Of a stretch of DNA of 64,000 nt, positions 33,017 to 42,719 are shown piece after piece. The notes beneath the pieces are model-generated. The model made no database searches. It had not been told where the DNA came from and saw only the letters and a list, made by a program, of their open reading frames with translations. This DNA comes from Kalmusia sp. IMI 367209. Its lineage: Eukaryota; Ascomycota; Dothideomycetes; Pleosporales; Didymosphaeriaceae. The translations under genes were made by a program, and so were the position numbers. Position 1 is the stretch's first letter, and the number at the start of each line of letters is the position of its first letter. The DNA lies in contig JAPEUQ010000009.1 in the NCBI GenBank assembly GCA_027946365.1, positions 558,001-622,000 on the forward strand, given 5' to 3'.

Positions 33017-34774
33017 CTACGCCAAAGCAAGCGTGAGGGTATCGTACCAGTTCTTTTCAAGGCGTTCTTGGGCGAACAATGGGCGCGTTTCTTTTGTGCC
33101 CGTTGGGAGGATTTGTTTCTTATTGATGGTGTCCCAGATTTCTTTGCTAGCACGGTCCAGAAGTGTTTGGATGCTTCCACTGTGTTTCTTGACTTGACTC
33201 TTCAGCGCGGGAAGGAGGGCATCCGATCCGACGATGTGTTGATTTGGACAGATGGCCAGATGCTCCATCGGGAACCAAGATACTGATCCCTTGATGTTGC
33301 TTCCAATGAGAGGAAGATACCTGTGCTTGGGATCGAGACCGTATTTCTCAGCTAGGAAGTCGTAGGGTGATTGGACATTAGCTTCAACGGGCGAGTCTTG
33401 CTTCTTCATCTCCGTCTTTTCGCCGTCAAAACGCAGCTGCTCGACAGTGAACGGCTTGGAGAAATTTTCTTTGCGGTCGGCGCTCCAGGAATCAGGAGGA
33501 CTGTAATTGCGCTTCACTTGCAATCCGCGAAGAGTCTGGGCAAGAAACTGAATATGATGCGAAACGTTTTGCTCCGTGAGTCGATCTCTAACAATACTGT
33601 ACACGATGTCTAACAGGGACGCGTTCGAGAACGTTCCAGAGGCTGCCTTTAGATGGCGCTTGTGCGGGAGTCCGGCTACCAAATCGTACTCAAGCTGTAT
33701 AGCTTTTTGCGTCGGATTGTAGGAAAGCGCTGCACGCACACGGAGTCGAAACTCCATGGTTTTATCGTCCTTTTCGCCGGCCCTGCTCTCACATCCCGAG
33801 AGTCGTGGATTAATTTGCGTGAACGCGTGCCCGGCGCCGTCGGGAACGTCAAAGAAGAAGCTACGATGGGAGACAAATGTAGGACCAAGGAGAGCTGTTG
33901 ATGCCTTGCCATTTGGTTGCACTATATCGGGCGTTAAACTGGCACGGGATCGAATTAGGGCAGTTATGCATTTTCGATAGAGACTGTTATCTTGATCTAG
34001 GTCCGTGAACTTGGAGAAACCTGTGATGGTGCATCGAACCCGGGCTTCTGTTGTTTCGTCTTCGCCATTGGTGACGTCTCCATTTTGCATAGATGTACTA
34101 GTAGGATTGCTGGTATGCTCTGCACTAGCGGCGCTGGGTATGTTGCCAGTAGCATTGGTCAAGGTGTTGGTCTGAGTCTTAACCTTTGCATTAGAGCTGC
34201 CCTTCCTAGATGATTTCATGGTGACTTTGCACAGAAATTCTTTCTCGGAAAGACTGTGCTGTACGCTTTTCATTGCTCTCTCAGGGAGACCGCCGGAAAA
34301 CACGATGATGTGGTCCACGAGATGACCCGCTCGCGTGTTGATGACAGCAACATTCTTGATTGCAGGAAATCGTACCTGGAGCAGCTCACTTAAAGCTGTC
34401 TCTCTCAAGCCACGACTCATGACACGCATCCAAGTCGTCAAATCGTTCGTAGCAGTCTTCTCGTCAGTGATGGGCTTTCCGCCTTTTGACTCGTGTTCCA
34501 CCTCAACCTTCATTACGAACACTTCAGGTAGATCTGTGACGCGGTAGACATGTCTTCCAACCGCTGTCTTCGAAGTTGGCGCCCAAAGAGTAGAGTCTTC
34601 TTGCTTCTGAGTGATTTTGCTATCGGGGACTTTCTTCGTGAGTTTTTCGGCTCTGGCTTTTTTTGCTTGAATCTTGCGTTGCTTTTCGGTGTAGCCCTCA
34701 AGGAAGTTTATGCCAGCTTTGATGATAGCCATCTCATCCCCGGTGAGGAATCTGTCGATATTGTTCTTTGCCAT
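33017..34774 (-). CDS. Argonaute-like N-PAZ protein lacking MID and PIWI
   Basis: Intronless, 585 residues. After a basic N-terminus, residues about 75-270 resemble the Argonaute N and L1 regions (HVYRVTDLPEVFVMKVEVEH; later ITALIRSRASLTPDIV and RSFFFDVPDGAG). Residues about 380-530 match a PAZ domain in order: LLDIVYSIVRD, LRGLQVKRNYSPP, PFTVEQLRFDG, and then SPYDFLAEKYGLDPKHRYLP, PMEHLAICPNQHI. Full Argonautes have another 400-450 residues holding the MID pocket and the PIWI nuclease; here the frame ends about 65 residues after PAZ at a clean TAG. No PIWI-like sequence follows in any minus-strand frame. It could be a PAZ-only small-RNA-binding or decoy protein, or a degraded quelling gene, although the open frame is fully intact. 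The family call is from motif order, not a search. Confidence 0.6.
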   Translation of the reverse strand: MAKNNIDRFLTGDEMAIIKAGINFLEGYTEKQRKIQAKKARAEKLTKKVPDSKITQKQEDSTLWAPTSKTAVGRHVYRVTDLPEVFVMKVEVEHESKGGKPITDEKTATNDLTTWMRVMSRGLRETALSELLQVRFPAIKNVAVINTRAGHLVDHIIVFSGGLPERAMKSVQHSLSEKEFLCKVTMKSSRKGSSNAKVKTQTNTLTNATGNIPSAASAEHTSNPTSTSMQNGDVTNGEDETTEARVRCTITGFSKFTDLDQDNSLYRKCITALIRSRASLTPDIVQPNGKASTALLGPTFVSHRSFFFDVPDGAGHAFTQINPRLSGCESRAGEKDDKTMEFRLRVRAALSYNPTQKAIQLEYDLVAGLPHKRHLKAASGTFSNASLLDIVYSIVRDRLTEQNVSHHIQFLAQTLRGLQVKRNYSPPDSWSADRKENFSKPFTVEQLRFDGEKTEMKKQDSPVEANVQSPYDFLAEKYGLDPKHRYLPLIGSNIKGSVSWFPMEHLAICPNQHIVGSDALLPALKSQVKKHSGSIQTLLDRASKEIWDTINKKQILPTGTKETRPLFAQERLEKNWYDTLTLALA

Positions 34775-35728
34775 CTTGGGGTGTGATTGGGTAAGGTTGA
34801 GCTGAATGAAAAGAGAGTTCGAACGGCGTGTTGCTTAGTGTAGCGTTCGAATGGAAGACTGATCTGAGCTTGGTGCAGATTTAGATTTTGCAGTTCTTGC
34901 CGTAATATATTCTTTTTCTTTGCTCACCAATAATGCTTGCTTTCCTGTTCACGTGATGCCTATCATTCAAACGATACGATCTGGTGCGGTGCCAGTTCTC
35001 ACGTGCAAGAATCCAAATCGAGGTCATTTGTAATGTGTCATACAATCGCGAAGTTTCGACCTTTGAGCTCATAAGTCACCAGGACTGCAATGTAAAGTTT
35101 GCACGTTGATTAATGCGCCTGGTGAGGTAATGCGGTCTAAGCATTGCTGCTAGACGTAGCACGTGTACAACAAGCAAACCAATTTAGTCGCTTGTTTCAC
35201 ACACGCATCTGGGAAGAAGCAAATCGAATACACGATGCGCCCTCATGTGAAGTAGTCCCTAGAAAGATCGTAAATTTCTCATAGATTCTTCCCTTGAAGA
35301 GAAATCATTTGGGCTGCTAGTGGCATCTTGGATCTAGTGAAATGATTCGGATCAGTTCCTCCGATGGCCTTGACCAACTTCAACTACTCGTGATAGTTGA
35401 TCCACTTATAATCAGCAATCCCGTCGCTGTAAGAATCTTCTCAGGATTTGCATCATTCTGCTTAATGCCGACAGACTTTATGTTACAAGACCGATGATTG
35501 ATCAGCTTCAGCTGATTGATCTGTATTTTGTTTACTGGAAATCAACAATATTCTCGTAGTCCAAGAACCAGTAGTGATCTCGCTATTGTAAAATTTGAGC
35601 GTATTCCGATCAGCAGTTCCAAGAGAGAGAGAGTGAGAAAAAAGTCATTGCAGTCGGACTAGTCATGAAACGGTACCCACAAAATTGCTTAAATCGCGAA
35701 TAGCTAACGCAAAAGATGCAAGTCTTGT
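34775..35728. other. Intergenic, 0.95 kb, no gene supported
   Basis: AT-rich, with stops in all frames. It holds the promoter of the Argonaute-like gene and the 3' flank of the asparagine synthetase gene. Confidence 0.45.
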
Positions 35729-38087
35729 CTATAACCGACTTTGTGATCTGACCAACGGCTCCTCGATAATAACCTGCTCCTCCTCTAGTGAGTACTCCGG
35801 CGCAGCTCGCTTCACGCCAAAACGCTTGCTCATCTCAATCAACTGAGTTACCATGAATAGCTTCCTCATTTGGACCGCATTGTTGTTCACAAAACCGTCC
35901 TCTGATAATGTCTTACACTTCTCCCAATCCAGGAACCCTAATTGCTCGACATTTTCTCTCGTCATCAAACTACTAAGGTACCTATGTAAGGGACCATCGA
36001 CAGAGTACGTGATTGGCGCAGAGAAAGGGTGTTTACGTCGATTATAAAGCTCCTGTACAACGGTCAATCACTCGAAGCAAGGATGAATAGAACTAAAACG
36101 GACTGACCTCGGTGATGAAAGGCTTTGCGGCCTCCTTGAGAATCCACTTCTCGTTGAGCGACTTTGTCTCAGGATCATATCGAAATTTCATCGACGGAGG
36201 GATTTGGGCAACATATTCTGTCAAATTGTGGTCGAGGAAGGGCTGTCGGCCTTCAATCGAATGCGACATCTCAACTCTATCTCCTAGGGCAGTCAAGAGG
36301 ATGTTAGCTAGGAAAACCTTCTGCCAGATGTACAATGCGGAGTGCAGCGTATGCCACTTGAGCTGGATCTTCTTCCGCACCGTCCCATTGATAGCGTTGT
36401 GTACCCCGATAACTCGAGGATCCTGGATACCAAGTTCCTTGTGGGCCCACGGGAGTAGCATCGACTCAGCTGAAACGAACGCAGTCATGGAGATGATGCC
36501 AACATTGTTTATTTGTTTCTTCGCGAAGAGAGTTGATGGAGGATCGGAAGTCCGGAAATTCTTTATATCTTTCTGGTCGGATACTTTTCCGTTTTCCTCA
36601 TTGGCAAGCTGCTTCAATCGCAAGTCCTCCGGCAAGGTGCGCGAGGGCCAGCTCTCATCCGGTTCGCGCAAGAAATCTGCAAGTAATTGTCCGTAACCAG
36701 CAAATTGTTCATCTGCTCCTTCACCCGTAAGGATAACCTTGACACCTGTCTCGCGTGTGAGTCTCGACAGTGCAACCTTCCCGATGAAGTTGAGATCGAT
36801 AATAGGGACTTCACAGAACCAGGCCGCGTCAGAATAGTTCTTCACGAACTCCTCTTCTGTCATACGCACGACATGCTTCTTTACGCCTAACCATTCGGCC
36901 GTTCGTTGCGCAATCGCTAGTCCTATTCTTTAGCACAGATGTGTCTTTGCTGGGAATGAAAAAAGGGGATCACGTACGTTCCTCATCAAATTCGCCATCG
37001 TCGAGAAATTTGATCGAAAAACAGTTGATGTTGGCGGTAGCAGACTCATCGTTGCCTAAATGGATGCCCTTTTCGACCATCAAATGCTTCACCATGCCAG
37101 CCACGGTGGAGCTATCTAGACCGCCAGAGAGGAAGATTCCGACTGGGACGTCAGCCCTCAGTCTTACTCTAATGGCATCGAGTAACCGCTCGCGGACGCC
37201 TTGGATCATCTCTTCTTCGGTTCTTGTCTCAATTTTACGCTGCTCAAACTATTAGTTCTATTCCCATCCATGTGATGAGAGGGGAAAATGGACCTTATCG
37301 GGATATTTAATATCCCAGTACTCTATCTGAGTAATGGCGCTGAACGAAGATATGCTCATATAGCGTCCCGGCTGGATCCTCTGTACACCTTGGAACATCG
37401 TCCTCGTATCGCTTAGGTATGCTGTTTCCAAAATACTCTGCACATCCCACTCCGGTTGCCACCCAAACGCTAAAAAAGCTTTCATCTCACTGGCAATCAA
37501 CAAGCGTCCCTCGTGCACCGTGTAGAAAAGTGGTTTAACCCCAAATCGATCTCTTGCTGCAACAATATATTGGTTCTTACTGTCGTATAGAACAAAGGCA
37601 AATTCACCGCGGAGATATTCCATCATCGACATACCGTACTCTTTGTAGAGAGCAATTATTATCTCGGAGTCGCATTGCGATGCGAACGTATGTCCCTTCT
37701 GAATGAGGTCCCCACGGATCTCTTCATAACCGTAGAATTCGCCGGAAACGACCGCATGAACCGTGTTGTCGGCATCGTGGAAAGGTTGTTGGGCGTCTGA
37801 AGAAGTATCGATAATCGAGAGGCGAACGTGTCCAAGGGCTATTATACATATAAGTCGTCTGCTTCATTGCGGACGGGGGTTACATGCATACCTACGCGAT
37901 TGTGCTCGCTGAACCAATATCCTCTATCATCAGGACCTCGATGTTTAATCGTCTCGAGCGAGTCTTCCATCTGATTGCTCAGATGGGCACGCTCGAGATT
38001 GCACGCTTCCGCCAAACCTTTCGCTCCATAACTATTAGGCTTCGGGGCGTTCCCCCTCAAGGTGATAATACATGATATGCCACACAT
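35729..38087 (-). CDS. Glutamine-hydrolysing asparagine synthetase (AsnB-like)
   Basis: Class II glutamine amidotransferase plus ATP-dependent synthetase that makes asparagine from aspartate, or amidates a related substrate. Five exons on the minus strand: 38087-37892, 37838-37294, 37239-36978, 36922-36108 and 36052-35729; 713 residues. Cys2 (MCGIS) is the glutaminase nucleophile, followed by IKHRGPDDRGYW, VALGHVRLSIID, GEFYGYEEIR and GEFAFVLYDSKNQYIVAARD. The synthetase half has the PP-loop SGGLDSS, VILTGEGADEQFAGY and VEMSHSIEGRQPFLDH. Every junction restores conserved sequence. The donor of intron 2 is a weak GTCCAT. The layout is like bacterial AsnB and fungal asn-like paralogues. Such paralogues sometimes sit in secondary-metabolite loci, but no such cluster is visible here. 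Confidence 0.88.
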
Positions 38088-39222
38088 CTTGATTCAACGA
38101 TTAGCTGTATAACCCACAGCAAAATTGTTGGGATATAAATTAGGACGGGACACGGTATCACAAGCCTCTTTTGCCAACTAAGGCGACCATTGTTATAGAC
38201 AAGCGCCAGTGGTGTGACTAACGCCTTTACTTGTGTCATCTGAGTAAGAACTTGTGTCAGCTAAAATAGAACGAACGGGCCAGAATGGCTCAAGCATGCG
38301 GCACGGCTATTGAGGTAGTAATCACGTCTACAAGCGTGCTAGTAATTGTCAGTTTGCGCCTGATTTCGCGACGTAGATGCTCATACCTCGCGGGTATAGC
38401 GCACAGTCACAGCATGCTTCCTTGTGATGGTGAGGTTTTTCGTATGTGTATTACGTGTCTCGTCGTCATTCGGTTCCCTTATTCTGGTAGCATACGGCGG
38501 CATCGTACGGAATAAAGGTTGTATGTAATTACGGAAACCTCGGGATCCCGGGTCCCGCAACTCGTCTTCAAGGGGCGATGTTCAGTAGCAGCTCCTAGAG
38601 ACCGGCTAGTGGAACAAGCTTTGGTGTGCAGCTCCATTACTGCTTGATTAGAACTAGGTGCAGCAGAGGAGGCGTAAATATGTTGGGTGAGTCTCGATAT
38701 AGTTTGACTAAGTCATACGGAGCATTTCACGCCAATGAACGCCTTACGGCCCTCTAGCTAACCCGAGTAGATGGTCAAGCTTTTAGTCATATATAAATCA
38801 CCATTGGAGAGGAAGACATCAGGCAGCCATCCTTGCGTTGATCGGTCAGCTTTCAACTAAAGCGCAGTACGAACATCGAGAGAAGTAATACGGCGGTAGA
38901 ATAATTCCCCGAGAGGACTTAGGCATGTCGCGGTCGATTCCGATTTACCAGCATTCAAAATTGCGAATCGGATTGATCGCGGTAGACGTTTCGACGGTGC
39001 CAAAGCATCCACTAGATCTCATCTTACATACGATCTACGTCATTCCGATGGTCCGGGCTGTGTCAGACTGATGCAGTGATCCAATCGAAATCAAAACCTC
39101 CCAGCAGCCATTATCTATGATAATCCTCAAAAATATTTCAAACATTGTATTATGCGAAGAACGATAGGGCTGCATAGCGCTAACTATGTTCGGTACCATT
39201 GGTGGCCGCAAAATGAAGCTAC
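38088..39222. other. Intergenic, 1.1 kb, no gene supported
   Basis: Contains the second copy of the 19-bp shared sequence, and a cttgtgtca direct repeat at about 38230 and 38251. A 77-codon frame at 38285 has no domain. Confidence 0.4.
38260..38278 (+). repeat. 19-bp sequence shared exactly with 14242-14260 (copy 2)
   Basis: Same strand and identical over 19 bases (gctaaaatagaacgaacgg). It lies just upstream of an unsupported open frame and immediately after one of two cttgtgtca direct repeats. Confidence 0.55.
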
Positions 39223-40549
39223 TCATCCTGAGGTATTCGGAGCCTTCCCCGTACAATTAAAACCCTTCGGATCTTCTACGTTACTGCAAAGAAAACTTGT
39301 CGGCTTCGTTCCATTACTTTGAACCGTCAAATCATTGTCGAAGATATCAATGTTCGTGCACGGTGCTGCGCCGCTGCACTGCAAGCTTAGGACTAGATTG
39401 TTCCGCGTGGTGCCTGTGGTATTTCCCCAGTGCATCCCGTCGACGTGGAATAAGCTTGTGTCGCATCCACCTTGTACGCCGTTGTAGCTCGTACACTGTG
39501 TAATGTACCACGGCGTACCGACATTCTGGAGCGTGAAGTTTGTGAAGGAGATGTTGCGCGCCCATCCGAGGCCGCCTCCGCCGCCGTTAGGCGGGACACC
39601 TGTATTACGCCCAGTCCAGCTTTTGACACGCCCAGCGTATGCAGTGTCAAGGCAAACTGTATCGACGGCAGTGATATTCTCGATGAAGTTGACTTGGCCT
39701 TCGTACTGTCCTATACTACCCATCGCGTAGGCTAGGCCTTTGTGGAAAGTGTTGTTTGCCATGTATATGTTGGAACTATTCTGCTTCATTGATATACTGT
39801 CATCGCCTGATTCTACAGTCCATCGGAGGAAAGTAACGTAGTTTGCATATATGGTGTCAACGCCGTCTGTGTTTACGTTGCAGCCGCTGAATTGGGTGGT
39901 GCAGCTGTTGTTGATGTAGATGTCGCTCAGCTCCACACGTTCGCTCCGCATGACGGTTGATGTCCACATTTGCGATTTAATAAAGCGCAGCCCTTCGACA
40001 AGCGAGTTGGTCGTGTTGAATATTGAGATCGCATGAGGCCTCCCTTGCATGTTGCTGCTCCCCGTTGTTGAAGTCGTACCAAACGTCTCCATTTCCGAAG
40101 AGGGTCCCATAGCCGTGGCCAAAGAAGTGAATATTGTCGCCGCCAAGAAACCAGGCCGTAGATTGATTTTGGAAACCGATTGGGAGAGAATTGTTTAGCC
40201 AGTAATCGATATCTTTCGACCACTCCAAGGTGCCCTGAAGCTCGATGTCGACGTTTTTGAGGCCCGTGGTAGTCATCGCTTGGCCAACGTAGTACGTCGT
40301 GTTGGTGAAAATAATATGGCCATCTTCTTTGCAGCTTTTAAAAGCCGCGAGTATAGCAGACGTATCGTCACCGCTTGGATCACCAGACTTGACTTCGCAA
40401 GTTTTGGATTTCGGACTGATGCTGTCGCGATCATAGAAGTAAGGCGGATCTCCGCCAGCGTATTTGGGAATCCATGGCACTGGGGGATCCGGATCGATAA
40501 CAGCAGTCGCAAGCGACGCAATGCCTGAAAGCAAAAGCAAAGTATTCAT
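39223..40549 (-). CDS. GH28 exo-acting polygalacturonase/rhamnogalacturonan hydrolase, one-base frame break
   Basis: Secreted pectinase. The start MNTLLLLSGIASLATAV is a signal peptide. Two frames cover the gene: 40549 down to about 40060 (GDPSGDDTSAILAAFKSC, FFGHGYGTLFGNGDVWYD) and on to 39223 (QGRPHAISIF, then the active site). GH28 catalytic elements are NTDGVDT, SGDDSIS and RVKSW; GSIGQY replaces the GHG-type loop, as in exo-acting members. The frames join cleanly if one C of the CCCC run at 40060-40063 is an extra base. No intron fits there, since the only GT...AG spans are under 35 bases. About 440 residues when read that way. It lies divergent to a GH105 gene, with a TATATA-like site near 40622. 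The exact linkage cleaved (homogalacturonan or rhamnogalacturonan) is not decidable here. Confidence 0.8.
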
Positions 40550-41048
40550 GATGCCGCTTTCGTGGGATACGTGCCAACCAAGAACCCAAAAGCGATTGGC
40601 GCAAGCCACAAAAGCTTCTACTATATACATAGCTCTCAAATGCCGACCGGACCGAAAGATGCAGGTTAAAATACATACATTATGCAGGTTTTCGAGCTGT
40701 AACCATGGAGTTGCGATTCTCAGAAAGGATGTTCAGTCAGGCCAGCGGACAAATGCGTTAGTGTACCCCAGAATGCGGGGATCTCTTCCTTAGGCAAATG
40801 AGCTGCAGGGTGCCCCTCATCTTCGGAGTTTGATGGAACCTAATGACGATGTAACACTATTTTCTTCTTCGTTACGTACGTAAGGTGAAGAGCGTATCGT
40901 AGTTGCAGGTATATTTTTCCCCCCATGTGTAAACACTTGTTGCTGATTCCGCGCTAAGCTTGATCCGTGCTGGACACATTCACACCTTCATGCTTTGGGC
41001 TAAATTATCGAACCAGGATCATAGTCATAGTCAAGATACTTCTGAGTG
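40550..41048. promoter_or_regulatory. Divergent promoter between GH28 and GH105 genes
   Basis: About 500 bp separates the two start codons, so both pectin genes probably share regulation here. A TATATA-like site near 40622 suits the GH28 side. I did not find a defined inducer motif that I can name with confidence. Confidence 0.45.
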
Positions 41049-42161
41049 ATGCTATCGAAAGAAGTCATTCTCAAAGTAGCCGCCAAGGCGAAAGAGCTGG
41101 CGTTACATTCATGGGAGTACGGTACAACTGCAGAAGCGCTACTCGAACTTGAAAACCCCGCTCTGTCTGTGTTCAGCAAGCACCCATTCCCGGAGGACAA
41201 AGTACCTTCAGCTCGCATCGAAGATGTCGAAAGTCTGCAATATGCGAAAAATCACATTATAGCGGGATCTTCGAGGACTTTGTGCAAAGATAATAATAGT
41301 GTAGCAGACCCAGCCTCTTTGGGTGTATTCGCGATTCTCATAGGGCAAAGTCACCCCGAATGCCTTGATGCAGCGCATCGCCAGATGGAGTACCTATATG
41401 AAGCGCCATCGTATGGGAACAGCAAGGCGATAAGCCACCGCAAAGACGTCGAAGAAGTATGGGCGGATTTTATATACATGGTTCCGCCTTTCCTTGCGTA
41501 TTACGCGCTGGCTGTAGATAAATCTTACTATATGAAGCAGGCGGTCGAGCAGTGTGTTGCATACAATGAAATCCTCGCTACAAAGTCCGAGGGCCTCGAT
41601 CGCGGACTCTGGCATCACATCGCAGGCCCAAAGAACGTCGATCCGGGCTATTGGTGTACGAGCAATGGTTGGGTCGCAGCAGGTCTTGCGCAAATTCTCG
41701 CGACGCTCATGTCTTGGAGTCCTACCCGGGAGTGGCATCACGAAGCCGGTGTATTAAGATCGATGATACGGTATCTAATTGATGGGGTCATTGCAACAGA
41801 TGAGCATCGCGACGAAGCGAAGCTTTTACCAAACTACCTATACGCAAAGGACAAAGAGCCTTGGTTTGGTGATGTAGCGGGGACAGCTTTGCTATCGAGT
41901 GTGGTGTATCACATGATGGTGTTGGACTCCGAACACTTCCATGGCCTTTGTCATAGAGGTGGTGTCTTTTACACAGCCTGGGCAGACAACAAGAGTAGGG
42001 CCGTGTCTGAATGCGTGGATGAGGCGAGTGGAATTGCGAAACCAGCTGTCAACCCTTTGAAACATTCCCAGCGACAGCCATTGATGACAGGTAGCCCTGA
42101 GGCACAGAGCTTTGTAGTCTTGATGTGGGCTGCTATGCGCGACTACATGGCACAGGGTTGA
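41049..42161 (+). CDS. GH105 unsaturated rhamnogalacturonyl hydrolase
   Basis: Intronless, 370 residues from the ATG at 41049. Glycoside hydrolase family 105 (YteR/YesR type) (alpha/alpha)6-barrel enzyme that removes the 4,5-unsaturated galacturonyl residue left by rhamnogalacturonan or pectate lyases. Visible family segments: DFIYMVPPFLAYYALAVDKS, the substrate-facing LWHHIAG...DPGYW, SNGWVAAGLAQILATL and GTALLSSVVYHM. No signal peptide is evident, so it may be intracellular and act on imported oligosaccharides, as known for some bacterial members. Divergent to the GH28 gene, which supports a joint role in pectin use. Confidence 0.85.
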   Translation: MLSKEVILKVAAKAKELALHSWEYGTTAEALLELENPALSVFSKHPFPEDKVPSARIEDVESLQYAKNHIIAGSSRTLCKDNNSVADPASLGVFAILIGQSHPECLDAAHRQMEYLYEAPSYGNSKAISHRKDVEEVWADFIYMVPPFLAYYALAVDKSYYMKQAVEQCVAYNEILATKSEGLDRGLWHHIAGPKNVDPGYWCTSNGWVAAGLAQILATLMSWSPTREWHHEAGVLRSMIRYLIDGVIATDEHRDEAKLLPNYLYAKDKEPWFGDVAGTALLSSVVYHMMVLDSEHFHGLCHRGGVFYTAWADNKSRAVSECVDEASGIAKPAVNPLKHSQRQPLMTGSPEAQSFVVLMWAAMRDYMAQG

Positions 42162-42719
42162 GAATCTTGAACAAAACTGTTGCTTGTTAGATTGGTAATT
42201 CATACAGTAAGAATCGGCCGATCATCATGTATGTATGCGAATGCCGTGCTGGGCTTCTTCGCTTACTTAAGTATGGTCGGACTAGACATTCAAGTAAGTG
42301 CTATAAAAATTCCCTTAAATCCTTCGCTAATCTATATAAAGGCTCTAGCTTCAGACCTGAGGATTAAGTCGAATGAAGTTTCGGCGCAGTATCCGAGGAA
42401 CACAGGATACTTCGGGAAGAGCACATCAATGGCATCATACGATTCTTAGCCGTCTAGCACTTGCAATGCTGTTCGTTATGGGACAAGTGACCACGGACTC
42501 ATTGACCCGCACTGGCGAAGCGGTCGTTGAGCGTGTGCGTCATCAAAATTTTATGTGAGAGAGTACGTGTATGGAGTTCGCAGATTTGATCATTTGATTT
42601 ATATAATGAAACTTACGTTTCAATTTAGTCTTGTACGTCACATTTTCATTCAACGATAATCTGACTTCTTCCAATAGTGTAATTGTTTCTGACCGTGATT
42701 CGAATGCCCCTGTTGTATC
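42162..42719. other. Intergenic, convergent 3' flanks
   Basis: A 560-bp AT-rich spacer between GH105 and the vWA-RBR gene. Short frames only. Confidence 0.4.

Noticed and set aside
33000..33080. Reading GVDVGFVHSQG in another minus-strand frame just after the Argonaute-like stop, reminiscent of a PIWI GxDVxHP segment
   Set aside because: Only about 20 codons before a stop, no neighbouring PIWI motifs and no splice path that joins it in frame, so chance is the better explanation.
38285..38515. 76-codon frame next to the second copy of the 19-bp motif
   Set aside because: No domain or intron logic; hydrophobic start only.
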